From NCBI RefSeq assembly GCF_030157465.1, contig NZ_JAOAUU010000060.1, forward strand, positions 1-64,000: a DNA stretch of 64,000 nt, given 5' to 3'. The number at the start of each line of letters is the position of its first letter. Position 1 is the first letter of the stretch. Both the position numbers and the translations under genes were made by a program. The stretch comes from Zoogloea sp. (GTDB lineage Bacteria; Pseudomonadota; Gammaproteobacteria; Burkholderiales; Rhodocyclaceae). A model generated the notes under the pieces. The model did no database searches and was not told the DNA's origin. It saw nothing but the letters and a program-made list of their open reading frames with translations. Below are positions 35,616-45,641 of this stretch, piece after piece.

Positions 35616-38600
35616 GACAAAACCTCCGCTACACACTGAAACCGGTTCTTCGCGCCGCGGACGAGTTGCCGCGCCTCCGCGAAATCGTAGGCATCGACGG
35701 CGCGACGCAAGGGCGCCAGAACGTCCGCCGGCAGACTGCCTGCAAGCTGCTTGATCAGGGGTTCGATCATGTCGATATCGTCGCTATCGAGCGCGGCATC
35801 GAGTTCCTGCAAGCCGCATAGCAGTGCGTCGTTCCCGAGCCTGGGCGCGTCGCGCGGCGGGGCGGCATCCGATCCGGCATAGCCGTCGATCGCGTGCAGC
35901 GCGGCGGCCATCGCGCTGCGCAAGGCGGGCAGATCGGCGCCCGGATCGCCCCCGTCGACGAGACACTCTTCGACGATGCCCGCCTGGTGTCCCAGCGCTT
36001 CGAGCCCGAGCTGCATCGCGGCACCCCGCATCTTGTGCATCAGCGCGGCGGCTTCGGCGGCGGTCAGATCCACGATCCCGTCGATGGAGTCGGCATAGGT
36101 CTGGGCAAACTTCCTGAGCAGCCGGCCGTAGGCGTCCATATCCCGCCAGATGGACACGGCGCGGGCACTGTTCAGAACCACATGCGAGGACGGGGGCGAT
36201 CCGCTCGGCGCCGCTTTCGGAGACGCGCTCGGGGACGCAGCGCGTGTCAGTTCGACGATGGTGTCGACCAGTTGCTCCACGTCGAACGGCTTGGCCACAA
36301 AGGCATTCACGCCGGCCTTGAGCGCCAGATCGCGCTGGGCCTTGAACGCGCCGGCAGTCAGCGCGACGACCGGCATCTTCGCCAGCGCTTCGGTCGCACG
36401 AATCTGGCGGGTTGCGGTATAGCCGTCCATGACCGGCATCTGCATGTCCATCAGCACGATGTCGAATCCGTCCGGACTGTTGCCCAGCGCCGTCAGCGCA
36501 GCGCTGCCGTCGCCGGCAAGTTCCACGCTCGCCCCTTCCCCGCTCAGGATGCGCTCGGCCACGTCGCGGTTGATGTCGCTGTCGTCCACAACCAGAACCC
36601 GAATGCCCACCAGCCGCTGAACCACGGCCGAGGCATGCAGTGCCGGCGTCAGACTGCCCCGGCGGCATTTGGCCTCCTGCACCGCGTTGTATAGGCATGA
36701 ACTCGTCACCGGCTTGGTGAGCACGACATCGGCGACTTGGCTTCCAGGGACCCGCTGCAACTGGCTGCGGTCATAGGCCGTCACCATGACGATGATGGGT
36801 GAGGATTCCTGGCTGGCGACATTCCGGATGCGTTCGGCGGCCTCCAGACCGTCCAGTTCGGGCATCCGCCAGTCGAGCAGGATCACGTCAAACGGCTTGT
36901 CCTCGCTTTCGTGAACGGCCTCCACGGCCTGCGCGCCGGACTCCACGACCTCCGAACTCCATCCCAGCCCTGCGGTGACGTCGGCCAGCGCATGACGCGC
37001 CGAAGGATGATCGTCGGCAATCAATACGCGCTGATGGGTCATCTCCGGCACGGCCGTGCCCGCCGGCTCGTTGCGTTCGAAGGAGAGGGTGAAACTGAAC
37101 GTGCTGCCCTGCCCGGGCACGCTGTTCACCGCCAGCACGCCACCCATGAGTTCCACCAGACGGCTGCTGATCGCCAGCCCCAGGCCGGTTCCGCCGTAGC
37201 TGCGCGTTGTCGACGTATCCGCCTGGGAAAAGGCCTGGAAAATCTGCTTCTGCTTGCTTTCGGGAATGCCGATGCCCGTGTCCCGAACACTAAACCGCAC
37301 GACCGCCCGCCCCGTCGTAACGTCGTCATCCAGTTTGTCGATGGCGACGGTGACTTCTCCGCGCTCGGTGAACTTGATGGCATTGCTGACCAGATTGATC
37401 AGCACCTGCCCGAGACGCAGGCCGTCGCCGGTCAGATAGTCCGCGCCCGCCGGCGGAGACCCCACCACCAGCTCCACCGGCTTGACGCCCAGGGTCGAAG
37501 CCATGATCGTGGCCAGATTGTCGAGGACATCCGAAAGCCGGAACGGAACATGCTCAAGCTCCAGACGTTCGGCTTCGATCTTCGAGAAATCGAGAATGTC
37601 GTTGATGATGGCCAGCAGCGAACGCCCCGCGCCGTGGATCTTCTGCACCATCGTGCGGGATTCGGCAGGCAGTTCTTGTTTTTCCATCAGGTAGGCGAGA
37701 CCGAGGATCGCATTCATCGGCGTGCGGATCTCGTGACTCATGTTGGAAAGAAATTCGGTCTTGGCGCGGGCGGCGGACTCCGCCATTTCCTTGGCCTGAA
37801 CCAGTTCGGATTCCCGCCTTTTCTGGAGCGTGATGTCCGAGATGAAAGCGACAAAAAGAAGCCGGGTAGCCGAGAGCCTTTCGTGACCGACCGCCAGATT
37901 GGCCGGGAAGCTACTACCGTCACGACGGCGGGCAACGACCTCCCGACCCTTGCCGGAGAGTACGGATGCCGCGATGAAGTCGCCACTCGCCGCCGGGCCG
38001 GACTCCATCAGAACCGAAAAGTGCTGACCGACCACATCGGCGGCATTCCAGCCGAACATCTTTTCGGCGGCAGGATTGAAGATCCGGATGATTCCATTTT
38101 CATCCGCCGTCACGACACCATTGACCGCCGACTGCACGATCGCCGTCACCTCGGTGCTTGTGATTCCGACCTGTTCCTGCAGGCGGTCGCGGTGACTGCA
38201 CAGTTCGGCCTCCCGGGCGGAAACCTCGCTCTGCATCGAAATGAACGCGGCGCGGAGCGCCGCCATCTCCTTGCCCGCCACCTCCGGAATCTCGACCCGG
38301 TAGTTTCCCCGCGCAATCTCGGTGGCGGCCGTCGTCAGTTGGCCCAGCGGTTTCAGCGCCTTGCGCAGGAACACGCCGGTAAACAGCAGCACGACGAGCA
38401 AAAGACCGCCCCCGGACATGAGCAGGGATCGCCGCGTCGCGGCGAGCATCTGGGTAAGCTCCTGCTCGGAGGACTCGACGATCACCGTCACGGCACGGCG
38501 GGCCTCGGTGTCGTTGTAGGGAACGCGGATCGCAAAAAGCCGCATCGGCCCGTCCCGCCCCACCTGCGAGCGCGCGGTCGCGGCCTCGCTCATCGCCCGG

Positions 38601-39442
38601 ACGCCGCTCATGTCCAGCCCGTCGAACTCGTCCTGCACGCGATAAGGCGTGCCGGTCTCGAAACCCAACGCGTGGCGCTTGTCCGGATGCCACAGAAAAT
38701 CGCCGTCGTCGCTGACCAGGAATCCCTGCAGCGAACCGGGAATCCGCTCGCCCAGACGTGCGCACAGCAATTCGAAGTCAATGCTAATGAGAAAGATGCC
38801 GACCAGTTCGCCATCGCCCGTATAGGCGGGCGTAGCCACGCGCAGCACCGGCCTGAACGGCTTCTCGACCACACCGTTCCTGCGGTTCGGCGAGACGCTC
38901 GACAAGTGGATCTGGCCGGACGCGAGCTTCATGGTGTCCTGGAAATAGTCCTGGTCCCCATGCTGCCGAAGGTCTCCTTCCGGACTGCGCGAGATCAATC
39001 CGTCGTTCTGATCGACGCGCACGATTTCCCGTCCGTTGTCGTCGATGCCGATGAAGCGCATGCGGATATAGAGCGGATTCGGCTGCATCATGGCCGTGAA
39101 GATGGTCGCCATGCGCTTGAGCCACTCGTCGGCACTCGAGCCGCCAAACGGATCCTTGCCGTTGTTCCGTCGCGCCCGTGCGTAGCCCTCGACCGGAGGA
39201 ATCGCCGTCAGCACCCGGACGTCTTCACCGAAGCGTTCAAACTGCTCCCGCAGATAGATGCTGCCGGAACGTGCTCCGGCCGCGACGTGCCGATTGAGGA
39301 TGTCATCCAGCGCCGCCTTCTCGCGGGCGAGTTCGGCGTGGCCGATCAGCACCGAAACGCAGATCACCACGACCGAGAACCCCAGCAGCAAGGCCCGGTG
39401 CAACGACAGCGCACCCTTTCCGCTCAGTGCAGCGATAGTCAT
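35612..39442 (-). CDS. Large membrane hybrid histidine kinase (Cache-HAMP-PAS-HK-REC-REC-HPT)
   Basis: 1276 residues. Membrane helix about 15-37; a periplasmic double-Cache-like sensor to about 335 ([32 protein letters not shown]); second helix about 338-360; HAMP; PAS (about 440-555); HisKA with H570 in [14 protein letters not shown]. The HATPase has [10 protein letters not shown] and [10 protein letters not shown]. Two receivers follow ([10 protein letters not shown]...[11 protein letters not shown], then [10 protein letters not shown]...[11 protein letters not shown]). A C-terminal HPT domain has its His in [13 protein letters not shown] near 1134. A full phosphorelay is therefore present in one chain, ending most likely at the HD-GYP regulator encoded next. 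Confidence 0.93.
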   Translation of the reverse strand: MTIAALSGKGALSLHRALLLGFSVVVICVSVLIGHAELAREKAALDDILNRHVAAGARSGSIYLREQFERFGEDVRVLTAIPPVEGYARARRNNGKDPFGGSSADEWLKRMATIFTAMMQPNPLYIRMRFIGIDDNGREIVRVDQNDGLISRSPEGDLRQHGDQDYFQDTMKLASGQIHLSSVSPNRRNGVVEKPFRPVLRVATPAYTGDGELVGIFLISIDFELLCARLGERIPGSLQGFLVSDDGDFLWHPDKRHALGFETGTPYRVQDEFDGLDMSGVRAMSEAATARSQVGRDGPMRLFAIRVPYNDTEARRAVTVIVESSEQELTQMLAATRRSLLMSGGGLLLVVLLFTGVFLRKALKPLGQLTTAATEIARGNYRVEIPEVAGKEMAALRAAFISMQSEVSAREAELCSHRDRLQEQVGITSTEVTAIVQSAVNGVVTADENGIIRIFNPAAEKMFGWNAADVVGQHFSVLMESGPAASGDFIAASVLSGKGREVVARRRDGSSFPANLAVGHERLSATRLLFVAFISDITLQKRRESELVQAKEMAESAARAKTEFLSNMSHEIRTPMNAILGLAYLMEKQELPAESRTMVQKIHGAGRSLLAIINDILDFSKIEAERLELEHVPFRLSDVLDNLATIMASTLGVKPVELVVGSPPAGADYLTGDGLRLGQVLINLVSNAIKFTERGEVTVAIDKLDDDVTTGRAVVRFSVRDTGIGIPESKQKQIFQAFSQADTSTTRSYGGTGLGLAISSRLVELMGGVLAVNSVPGQGSTFSFTLSFERNEPAGTAVPEMTHQRVLIADDHPSARHALADVTAGLGWSSEVVESGAQAVEAVHESEDKPFDVILLDWRMPELDGLEAAERIRNVASQESSPIIVMVTAYDRSQLQRVPGSQVADVVLTKPVTSSCLYNAVQEAKCRRGSLTPALHASAVVQRLVGIRVLVVDDSDINRDVAERILSGEGASVELAGDGSAALTALGNSPDGFDIVLMDMQMPVMDGYTATRQIRATEALAKMPVVALTAGAFKAQRDLALKAGVNAFVAKPFDVEQLVDTIVELTRAASPSASPKAAPSGSPPSSHVVLNSARAVSIWRDMDAYGRLLRKFAQTYADSIDGIVDLTAAEAAALMHKMRGAAMQLGLEALGHQAGIVEECLVDGGDPGADLPALRSAMAAALHAIDGYAGSDAAPPRDAPRLGNDALLCGLQELDAALDSDDIDMIEPLIKQLAGSLPADVLAPLRRAVDAYDFAEARQLVRGAKNRFQCVAEVLS

Positions 39443-39852
39443 CGCGCGCCTCCTTGCTCAAGCGATCCGCAGACAATCGACTGACGCAGGATCGTCACCG
39501 TATTGCGCAGGCGAAGACCGTCGATGGGAAACGCAAAACATCCCAGGTAGCGCAGCTTGAAGCGCTGGCAGTTCGACTCCAGGTCGATGACGTCCGTGCA
39601 CCTGCCGTAAAAGCCCACCGCCGGCGGCGAATCGATACCCGCCAGCAATCGCAACCACAGCCTGGCACCATCGGGGAGCGATTCGTGGCCATACAAAATA
39701 GCCATCGCATTCCACGCCACGATTTTCCGGATCGAATCCAGCCAGTGCGCCGAAGTGGCCACCTCCACATTGCCCATTTCCAGCAACTGGATCGCCACCG
39801 CCTGGAGCCTCTCGGCATTCCGGTCATGCACGATGATTCGCACTGAATTCAT
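39439..39852 (-). CDS. Unknown small protein, possibly degenerate receiver fold
   Basis: 137 residues starting MNSVRIIVHDRNAERLQAVA, which resembles a receiver beta1-alpha1. The acidic pocket is reduced (HDRN), and the expected phospho-Asp region reads MAILYGHESLPDG. Cysteines in FYGRCTDV, ESNCQRF and YLGCF are unusual. Its stop overlaps the start of the big hybrid kinase (ATGA), so it is made with it. It may be a pseudo-receiver adaptor; I cannot confirm the family. Confidence 0.6.
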   Translation of the reverse strand: MNSVRIIVHDRNAERLQAVAIQLLEMGNVEVATSAHWLDSIRKIVAWNAMAILYGHESLPDGARLWLRLLAGIDSPPAVGFYGRCTDVIDLESNCQRFKLRYLGCFAFPIDGLRLRNTVTILRQSIVCGSLEQGGAR

Positions 39853-40037
39853 GGCTTTCCCCAAGCGACGGCACCGGAATGGCTGCCTGCATCGAGGACC
39901 TCGATGCTTGACCCAAGACTAGCGCTGCGTCATGGGCATAGCCATCGGGGATTTCGACGTCCGACTTTCGAAATTCCTGAGGCGCCTGCGCCACATCCGA
40001 CCCTGCTATCCGAATCGGGAAGCGGCCGGCCGTCGTC

Positions 40038-40682
40038 TCAAAGGGCCACGATGCCGTTGCGAATCGCGTAGCGGACGAGCGCCGGAATGTCGTGCAGGCC
40101 CAGGCGCTCCATGATCTGGGCCTTGTGGGTCTCGACCGTCTTGATGCTGACGCTCAGCTCAAATGCAATCTCCTTGATCGACGCCCCCTCGGCCAGACGT
40201 TGGAGAATCTGCTGCTGACGCGCCGTCAGCACGTCGTCCTTTTCGCCGGCGGGCTGACCGCGTGTGCCATAGCGCTTCAGCACCTGGGTCGAAACGGCGG
40301 CCGACAGCCACAGGTTGCCGTCCGCCACGGTACGGATCGCCAGTTCCAGTTCGGATGGCGTCGCATCCTTGAGCAGGTAGCCTCGCGCGCCCAGGTTCAG
40401 GGAACGGATGACATGCTCTTCGTTGGCATACATCGAAAGCATGAGCACATGAATCTCCGGCACCTGCTCGCGCAACTTGGCGAGACATTCCAGGCCGGAC
40501 ATGCGCGGCATGTTGATGTCGACCAGAATCACATCGGGCTTCAGCCCTATCGCACTCTCCAGGGCCGAGACGCCGTCGTCTGCCTGTGCAATCACCTCGT
40601 AGCCCGGAATCTCCTCGATCAACATGGCCAGACCGGCCCGCACGAGCTTGTGATCGTCGGCAATCAGGATCCGGACCGTCAT
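40038..40682 (-). CDS. NarL/LuxR-family response regulator
   Basis: 214 residues: receiver with DD at 9-10, phospho-acceptor D55 (VILVDINMPRMSG) and Lys in GYLLKDATPSE; LuxR-type HTH with LTARQQQILQRLAEGASIKE and VSIKTVETHKAQIMERLGL. The start MTVRILIADD overlaps the upstream histidine kinase stop by ATGA. A longer open frame upstream lies inside the kinase gene and is not coding. Confidence 0.92.
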   Translation of the reverse strand: MTVRILIADDHKLVRAGLAMLIEEIPGYEVIAQADDGVSALESAIGLKPDVILVDINMPRMSGLECLAKLREQVPEIHVLMLSMYANEEHVIRSLNLGARGYLLKDATPSELELAIRTVADGNLWLSAAVSTQVLKRYGTRGQPAGEKDDVLTARQQQILQRLAEGASIKEIAFELSVSIKTVETHKAQIMERLGLHDIPALVRYAIRNGIVAL

Positions 40683-41956
40683 GACGCCACCTGGTCCGTC
40701 AAGGGCGCAACGGGGATATCGACCTGAATCCGGCACCCCAGCCCCGGCGCGGTGATCACGGCAAAGCGGCCTTGCATTCCGAGCACCCGCTCGCGCATTC
40801 CCGCCAGTCCAAAATGCCCGCACCGATCGTTGTCGGCGCCAAGCCGATCGGCATCGAAACCCACCCCGTCGTCGCTGATGCTCAGGCCGATCTGCCCGGA
40901 CGCACGGGTGATCCTCACTTCCAGAACCCGTGCCGAAGCGTGGCGCAAAGTGTTGGTGATGGACTCCTGCACGATGCGGAAGCACGACATCTCCACGTCC
41001 GGCGGCAACCTCGCGTCGCCCAGGTTTTCATCGAACGTGATCTTCAGGAAAGAAGTCTGCCGGACCCGGTCCAGATGCCATCGCAGAGCGGCCGGCAGAC
41101 CGAGATCGTCCAGTTGAGGGGGACGCAGCTGGGTAACGATTTCGCGGATGCTCGCAAACAGCCCCTTGATGATCTCGGAGGCGTTCCGGATGGGCACGGC
41201 CGCGGCCGGATCGGTGCACCGCCGATGGATCATCTCGAAGTTGATCGAAAGAGCGGTCAGCTGCTGACCGATCTCATCGTGCAGTTCGAGACTCAGGCGC
41301 TTTCGCTCCTGTTCGGCCTTCCGCCGCTCGGCATCCGCCAAGCGGGCCAGCGCATCCCGCAACTCGAGGGTGCGCGCGCGGAGGGTCTGGCGGGTATCCT
41401 CGAGCACCATCGTCCGCGCCTCGAGCAAATCGGCCATCCTGGCGTTCAAGCGCAGGACTTCCTCTTCGGCGCGCTTGCGGGCGGTCATATCCACCAGACT
41501 GACGATCACATAGGCATCGCCGTCGGCGATCATCGGTCCGAGGCCGGCTTCGACCGGAAATTCGCTCCCGTCGCGACGCAAAGCGTAAAGATCGCGATTG
41601 CTGCCCATCATGCGCGGCGGGGAATCGGCCGAAAACCCTTCCCGCATCATTCGATGCTTGCGCCGAAAGCGCTCCGGAATCAGCGCCTCGACCGACAGCC
41701 CGAGAAACTCGTCGTCCGGATAGCCGAACATCGCAGACGCCTTCGCGTTGAAGCCGACGACACGTCCGTCCGCCGCCACGACCAGTACGGCCTCGGCGAT
41801 GGTCTTCAGAATCAGCCCTGCCAGTTCGTCCTTGGCCTTGCCGCTCAATACGGAGCCATCAAGTTGCATTGTCACCACCTGCTGCGCCGCAACACGCTCC
41901 CGTTCCGCAATTGCACCGGCCGAGGCGGCTTCGGCCAGGATTTCCGTCGCATACAT
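40679..41956 (-). CDS. Cytoplasmic PAS histidine kinase (HisKA_3, NarX/DegS-like)
   Basis: 425 residues with no membrane helix. A PAS domain at about 45-160 (VVAADGRVVGFNAKASAMFGY) is followed by a long coiled-coil (165-220) and a HisKA_3 dimerisation helix with H226 in LSLELHDEIGQQL. The HATPase has FRIVQESITNTLRHA, SDDGVGF and GHFGLAGMRERV. It is the cognate kinase of the overlapping NarL-type regulator. The signal is probably cytoplasmic. A 9-bp spaced palindrome lies about 50 bases upstream of its start. Confidence 0.92.
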   Translation of the reverse strand: MYATEILAEAASAGAIAERERVAAQQVVTMQLDGSVLSGKAKDELAGLILKTIAEAVLVVAADGRVVGFNAKASAMFGYPDDEFLGLSVEALIPERFRRKHRMMREGFSADSPPRMMGSNRDLYALRRDGSEFPVEAGLGPMIADGDAYVIVSLVDMTARKRAEEEVLRLNARMADLLEARTMVLEDTRQTLRARTLELRDALARLADAERRKAEQERKRLSLELHDEIGQQLTALSINFEMIHRRCTDPAAAVPIRNASEIIKGLFASIREIVTQLRPPQLDDLGLPAALRWHLDRVRQTSFLKITFDENLGDARLPPDVEMSCFRIVQESITNTLRHASARVLEVRITRASGQIGLSISDDGVGFDADRLGADNDRCGHFGLAGMRERVLGMQGRFAVITAPGLGCRIQVDIPVAPLTDQVAS

Positions 41957-42003
41957 CGGCGAGCCGAAGAAGACGGGATCGCAACGGAAAATGAATTCGA
42001 TCC

Positions 42004-42035
42004 CTCGTGACGCGCGAACATGCTTTCGTCACGAG
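42004..42035. promoter_or_regulatory. Spaced palindrome upstream of the NarX-like kinase
   Basis: CTCGTGACG (42004-42012) and CGTCACGAG (42027-42035) form a perfect 9-bp inverted repeat with a 14-base spacer, 48-79 bases upstream of the kinase start. Size and spacing fit an operator for a dimeric regulator, for example the operon's own NarL-type protein; a stem in the leader RNA is the alternative. Confidence 0.4.
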
Positions 42036-42218
42036 AAGCCACAACGGCTCAACGGGAATTCATGAAAAAACTTTAGCGCAAAGACATGCAGACTGAATGA
42101 ACGGCGCCGGCAGGCACAGGCATCCCGCATGGCAAGGAAACGGACGGAACCGCAGAGGATCCGACGGGCAGTTGCGGCCACGAGGCCGCGCCGCCGCGGA
42201 TGAGGGACAGGAACCCGG

Positions 42219-43076
42219 CTACAGCGCCTTCGCCTGGAAAGTGTTGCAGGCGCCCAGTTGGCCCGACGCCATCCCGCGCTTGAACCAGCGCGTGCGCTGA
42301 TCCGCCGAACCGTGGGTGAAACTATCCGGCACCGCATAACCCTGGGCCTGCTTCTGCAGGTTGTCGTCGCCGATCGCCGCAGCGGCGCGCAGCGCTTCGT
42401 CCACGTCGCCCGCCTCGAGAATGCCGCGGGCCGCATCCGCATTCTTGGCCCACACGCCGGCCAGACAATCGGCCTGCAGTTCCAGACGCACCGACAGCGC
42501 ATTGGCCTCGCGCTCGCCGGCCCGCTCCCGCGCCGCCTGCACCTTCTCGGAGATGCCCAGCAGGTTCTGCACGTGATGGCCCACCTCGTGGGCGATCACG
42601 TAGGCCTGGGCGAAATCGCCCGGTGCCTGAAAGCGGTTCTTCAGTTCCTGATAGAAACCCAGGTCGATATACACCTTCTGGTCCGCCGGGCAGTAGAACG
42701 GCCCCATCGCCGCCTGCCCCGTGCCGCAGGCCGTGCGCGTGGCGCCCGAAAACAGCACCAGGGTCGGGTCGACATACTCCTTGCCGTTCTGGCGGAAGAT
42801 CTGCTGCCAGGTATCTTCGGTTTCGGCGAGCACGTGACGGACGAACTTCGTCTCCGCGTCGTTGGCGGGCGGGCCCGACGGACGGACGCTGGCGCTCGGC
42901 GCCGGCGACTGCACCGCCTGATTCAGCACCACGCTCGGGTCCACCCCGAAATACATCGCCACCAGCGCCAGTACGATGGTGCCGATGCCGATGCCCTTCC
43001 CGCCGATGGGCATTCCGCCGCCTCCGCCGCGCCGGTCCTCGACGTTGCTGCTTTCCCGGCTGTTGTCGAAACGCAT
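42219..43076 (-). CDS. Neutral zinc metallopeptidase, YpfJ family
   Basis: 285 residues. A Gly-rich N-terminus (RRGGGGGMPIGGKG) precedes a single membrane anchor (IGTIVLALVAMYFGV) and a large domain with zinc motif HEVGHH (YVIAHEVGHHVQNLLG) and downstream RLELQADCLAGVWA, typical of the family. The expected third ligand lies in LELQADC. MRFDNSRES is chosen as start, with an AAGGATC ribosome site. The function in cells is not established. Confidence 0.9.
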   Translation of the reverse strand: MRFDNSRESSNVEDRRGGGGGMPIGGKGIGIGTIVLALVAMYFGVDPSVVLNQAVQSPAPSASVRPSGPPANDAETKFVRHVLAETEDTWQQIFRQNGKEYVDPTLVLFSGATRTACGTGQAAMGPFYCPADQKVYIDLGFYQELKNRFQAPGDFAQAYVIAHEVGHHVQNLLGISEKVQAARERAGEREANALSVRLELQADCLAGVWAKNADAARGILEAGDVDEALRAAAAIGDDNLQKQAQGYAVPDSFTHGSADQRTRWFKRGMASGQLGACNTFQAKAL

Positions 43077-43195
43077 GGAAGATCCTTTGATGGAAGCTGA
43101 TCGCAAATTGGGGACAAAAAGGACATGCCCACGATTGTCAGCCCGTCAGATTAGCAGAAGCGACGACGGGCGTTTTTTGCGCCGCAACATTTTCC

Positions 43196-43224
43196 TTGTG
43201 TCAATTCGGCTTTCAGACTATAGT
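43196..43224 (+). promoter_or_regulatory. Sigma-70 promoter for the DEAD-box helicase
   Basis: TTGTGT, a 17-base spacer, then TATAGT, about 210 bases before the helicase start. It implies a 5' leader of roughly 200 nt, a layout often seen for cold-induced RNA helicases. The 43077-43432 region otherwise has no gene I can support. Confidence 0.6.
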
Positions 43225-43432
43225 TGTCGATCCGGTGCAAAGCGGTTCGCACCGAGTCAGATCGTCCCTAGCCTTCCTATATCTCCCGTATTCGACGTGA
43301 GGTTGCCCTGATCGGTTAGTGCCGATATGCCAGTCAGGCAGCCTTACTGCCGCTCGCACTTCTGCGCAGCGGCGCGTTGCCGTTTTTTCTTCGCGGGCAC
43401 CGCATCCGCAATACAAAGATAAGGAAGCGAAT

Positions 43433-44950
43433 ATGGATTTCGCCAGCCTCGGCCTGTCCGAGAACATTGTAAAAGCCGTTACCGAAGCCGGTTACACCGA
43501 ACCCACCGCCGTTCAGCAAGCCGCCATTCCGGCCGCGCTCGCCGGCAAGGATCTGATCGTTTCGAGCCAGACCGGCTCCGGCAAGACCGCAGCCTTCATG
43601 CTGCCGTCGCTGCAGCGCCTTACCCTTGAGCCCACCATCAAAGCCCGCGGCCCCCGCGTGCTGGTACTCACCCCGACCCGTGAACTGGCGGTTCAGGTCA
43701 CCGACGCCTGCAAGGGCTACGGCAAGAACCTGCGCTACGCCAAGGCCGTCAGCGTGGTCGGCGGCATGCCCTACCCCGTACAGAACAAGCTGCTGTCCAG
43801 CCCCTACGAAATCCTGGTGGCCACCCCCGGCCGCCTGATGGACCAGATGAACAGCGGCCGCATCGACTTCGGCCGTCTCGAGATCCTGATCCTCGACGAA
43901 GCCGACCGCATGCTCGACATGGGCTTCGTGGACGACATCGAAGCCATCGTCGCCAAGCTGCCCGCCACGCGCCAGACCCTGTTCTTCTCGGCCACCGTCG
44001 ACGGTCAGGTCGCCCGCATGATGCAACGCATGCTGAAAGACCCGGAACGCATCGAGATCAACAATGCCCAAGCGCGCCACGAGAACATCGAACAGCGCCT
44101 GCTGGTGGCCGACGACATCGGTCACAAGAACCGTCTCCTCGACGGCATCCTGCGCGACGTGGGCGTCGAACAGGCCATCGTATTCACCGCCACCAAGCGC
44201 GACGCCGACGCCCTGACGCTCAACCTCGAATCGCAAGGCCACTCGGTTGCCGCCCTCCACGGCGACATGAACCAGCGCATGCGTACCCGCACCCTCGACC
44301 AACTGCGTCGTGGCCACCTGCGCGTGCTGATCGCCACCGACGTCGCCGCCCGCGGCATCGACGTGCGCACCATCAGCCACGTGATCAACTACGACCTGCC
44401 CAAGGTTGCTGCCGACTATGTGCACCGCATCGGCCGCACCGGCCGCGGCGGCTCCAGCGGCATCGCCATCAGCCTGGCCGAGCGCCGCGACGTGCGCCTG
44501 CTGCGCGCCATCGAACGCTACACCAGCCAGCCGCTGGCCGTGCATACCCTGCCGGGCCTCGAGCCGCGCAGCACCATGCCGGCCGACGACCGTCGCCCCG
44601 GTGGCGGTGGCGGCCCCCGTCGTGACGGCGGCCGCAGCTACGGCAACGCCCCGCGTTTCGGCGACAACAAGCGTCCGTCCGGTGGCTTCGGCTCCGGCGC
44701 CGGCCGTTTCGACCGCGAACCGCGCCGCGACGGCGAAAGCCGCCCGGCCAGCCCCTGGGCCGGCAACAGCGACACCCGTCGCGATGCCACCGCAGCCCCG
44801 CGTCACCCGGAACACCGCACCGAGTTCCCCCACGTGGCCAAGCGCAGCTCCACCCACCACAACGCCGGCGGCGGCTTTGGTGGTGGTCGCAGCGAAGGCA
44901 GCGGCGCAGGCAAGCCCCGCGCAGGTCGCACCTTCAATCGCGACCGCTAA
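43433..44950 (+). CDS. DEAD-box RNA helicase (RhlE-like)
   Basis: 505 residues. Motifs in order: Q-motif YTEPTAVQQAAIP, SQTGSGKT, PTREL, TPGRL, LDEADRMLDMGF, FSAT, then domain two with HGDMNQRMR, ATDVAARGID and HRIGRTGR. The C-terminal 120 residues are a Gly/Arg/Ser-rich tail (RPGGGGGPRRDGG) typical of RNA-binding extensions. ATP-dependent RNA unwinding in ribosome assembly or cold adaptation is the family role. It has its own promoter and two strong terminators downstream. Confidence 0.93.
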   Translation: MDFASLGLSENIVKAVTEAGYTEPTAVQQAAIPAALAGKDLIVSSQTGSGKTAAFMLPSLQRLTLEPTIKARGPRVLVLTPTRELAVQVTDACKGYGKNLRYAKAVSVVGGMPYPVQNKLLSSPYEILVATPGRLMDQMNSGRIDFGRLEILILDEADRMLDMGFVDDIEAIVAKLPATRQTLFFSATVDGQVARMMQRMLKDPERIEINNAQARHENIEQRLLVADDIGHKNRLLDGILRDVGVEQAIVFTATKRDADALTLNLESQGHSVAALHGDMNQRMRTRTLDQLRRGHLRVLIATDVAARGIDVRTISHVINYDLPKVAADYVHRIGRTGRGGSSGIAISLAERRDVRLLRAIERYTSQPLAVHTLPGLEPRSTMPADDRRPGGGGGPRRDGGRSYGNAPRFGDNKRPSGGFGSGAGRFDREPRRDGESRPASPWAGNSDTRRDATAAPRHPEHRTEFPHVAKRSSTHHNAGGGFGGGRSEGSGAGKPRAGRTFNRDR

Positions 44951-44964
44951 GCTGCACTGAAAAC

Positions 44965-44990
44965 CCGGACTTCACCGTCCGGTGTTTTTT
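44965..44990 (+). terminator. Intrinsic terminator 1 of helicase gene
   Basis: CCGGAC-ttcacc-GTCCGG followed by TGTTTTTT, 15 nt after the helicase stop codon. Confidence 0.85.
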
Positions 44991-44994
44991 CGAA

Positions 44995-45019
44995 GGGCGC
45001 CCCAAGGGGTGCCCTTTTT
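44995..45019 (+). terminator. Intrinsic terminator 2 of helicase gene
   Basis: GGGCGCCCC-aa-GGGGTGCCC (one G-T pair) followed by five Ts, immediately after terminator 1; a tandem arrangement that fully separates the helicase from fliW. Confidence 0.8.
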
Positions 45020-45171
45020 CATGCCCCATCGCAACGCATCACCAGGAAAGCGGGCCAAAGACCCCTCACTTTCGCCGGTCAATCGTCTGCCCGCCGCCTA
45101 TCATGAAAAATGAGCATGACGATGGCAGGGTTTTCTCGCCTTGCCCACCCCATTTCCAAGGAGGAAACACC

Positions 45172-45600
45172 ATGAAAATCACCAGTCCCGTTGTTGGCGA
45201 AATGGACGTTTCGGCAGACCGGGTTCTCAGCTTTCCGGCCGGCCTCCCGGGTTTCGAAAACTGCCGGCAGTTCACGCTGGTGCACGCCGCCGAAAGCGAA
45301 TCGCCCCGGCTTTTCATCCTGCAATGCCTGGACGACCCGGAAGTCGTGTTCAGTGTCACCACGCCGGACATCCTCGGCCTCAACTATGAATTCACCCTCA
45401 CCGACGCCGAAACGGCCAGCCTCGAACTGACCAACCCCGACGACGTGAGCGTGCTGCTGATCGTGCGCGCCAGCGTCGACGACACCCCGGTGCACGCCAA
45501 CCTGATGGCCCCGCTGGTGCTGAACACCGCCACCCGCCTCGGCCTGCAGAAGGTCATCGGCCGGGTCGACACCAGCGTCACGCTGAAAGCCGTCGCCTGA
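45172..45600 (+). CDS. fliW: Flagellar assembly factor FliW
   Basis: 142 residues matching FliW: VLSFPAGLPGFENCRQFTLV near the start, PRLFILQCLDDPEVVFSV, and the end LMAPLVLNTATRLGLQKVI. FliW binds flagellin and antagonises CsrA, linking flagellar assembly to translation. AAGGAGGAAA before ATG fixes the start. It stands alone here: no csrA, flagellin or flagellar gene is in the window. Confidence 0.92.
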   Translation: MKITSPVVGEMDVSADRVLSFPAGLPGFENCRQFTLVHAAESESPRLFILQCLDDPEVVFSVTTPDILGLNYEFTLTDAETASLELTNPDDVSVLLIVRASVDDTPVHANLMAPLVLNTATRLGLQKVIGRVDTSVTLKAVA

Positions 45601-45641
45601 AGCGTTAGTCCGTATCTCCGGGGGGCGGCGCTCAAACGCTG

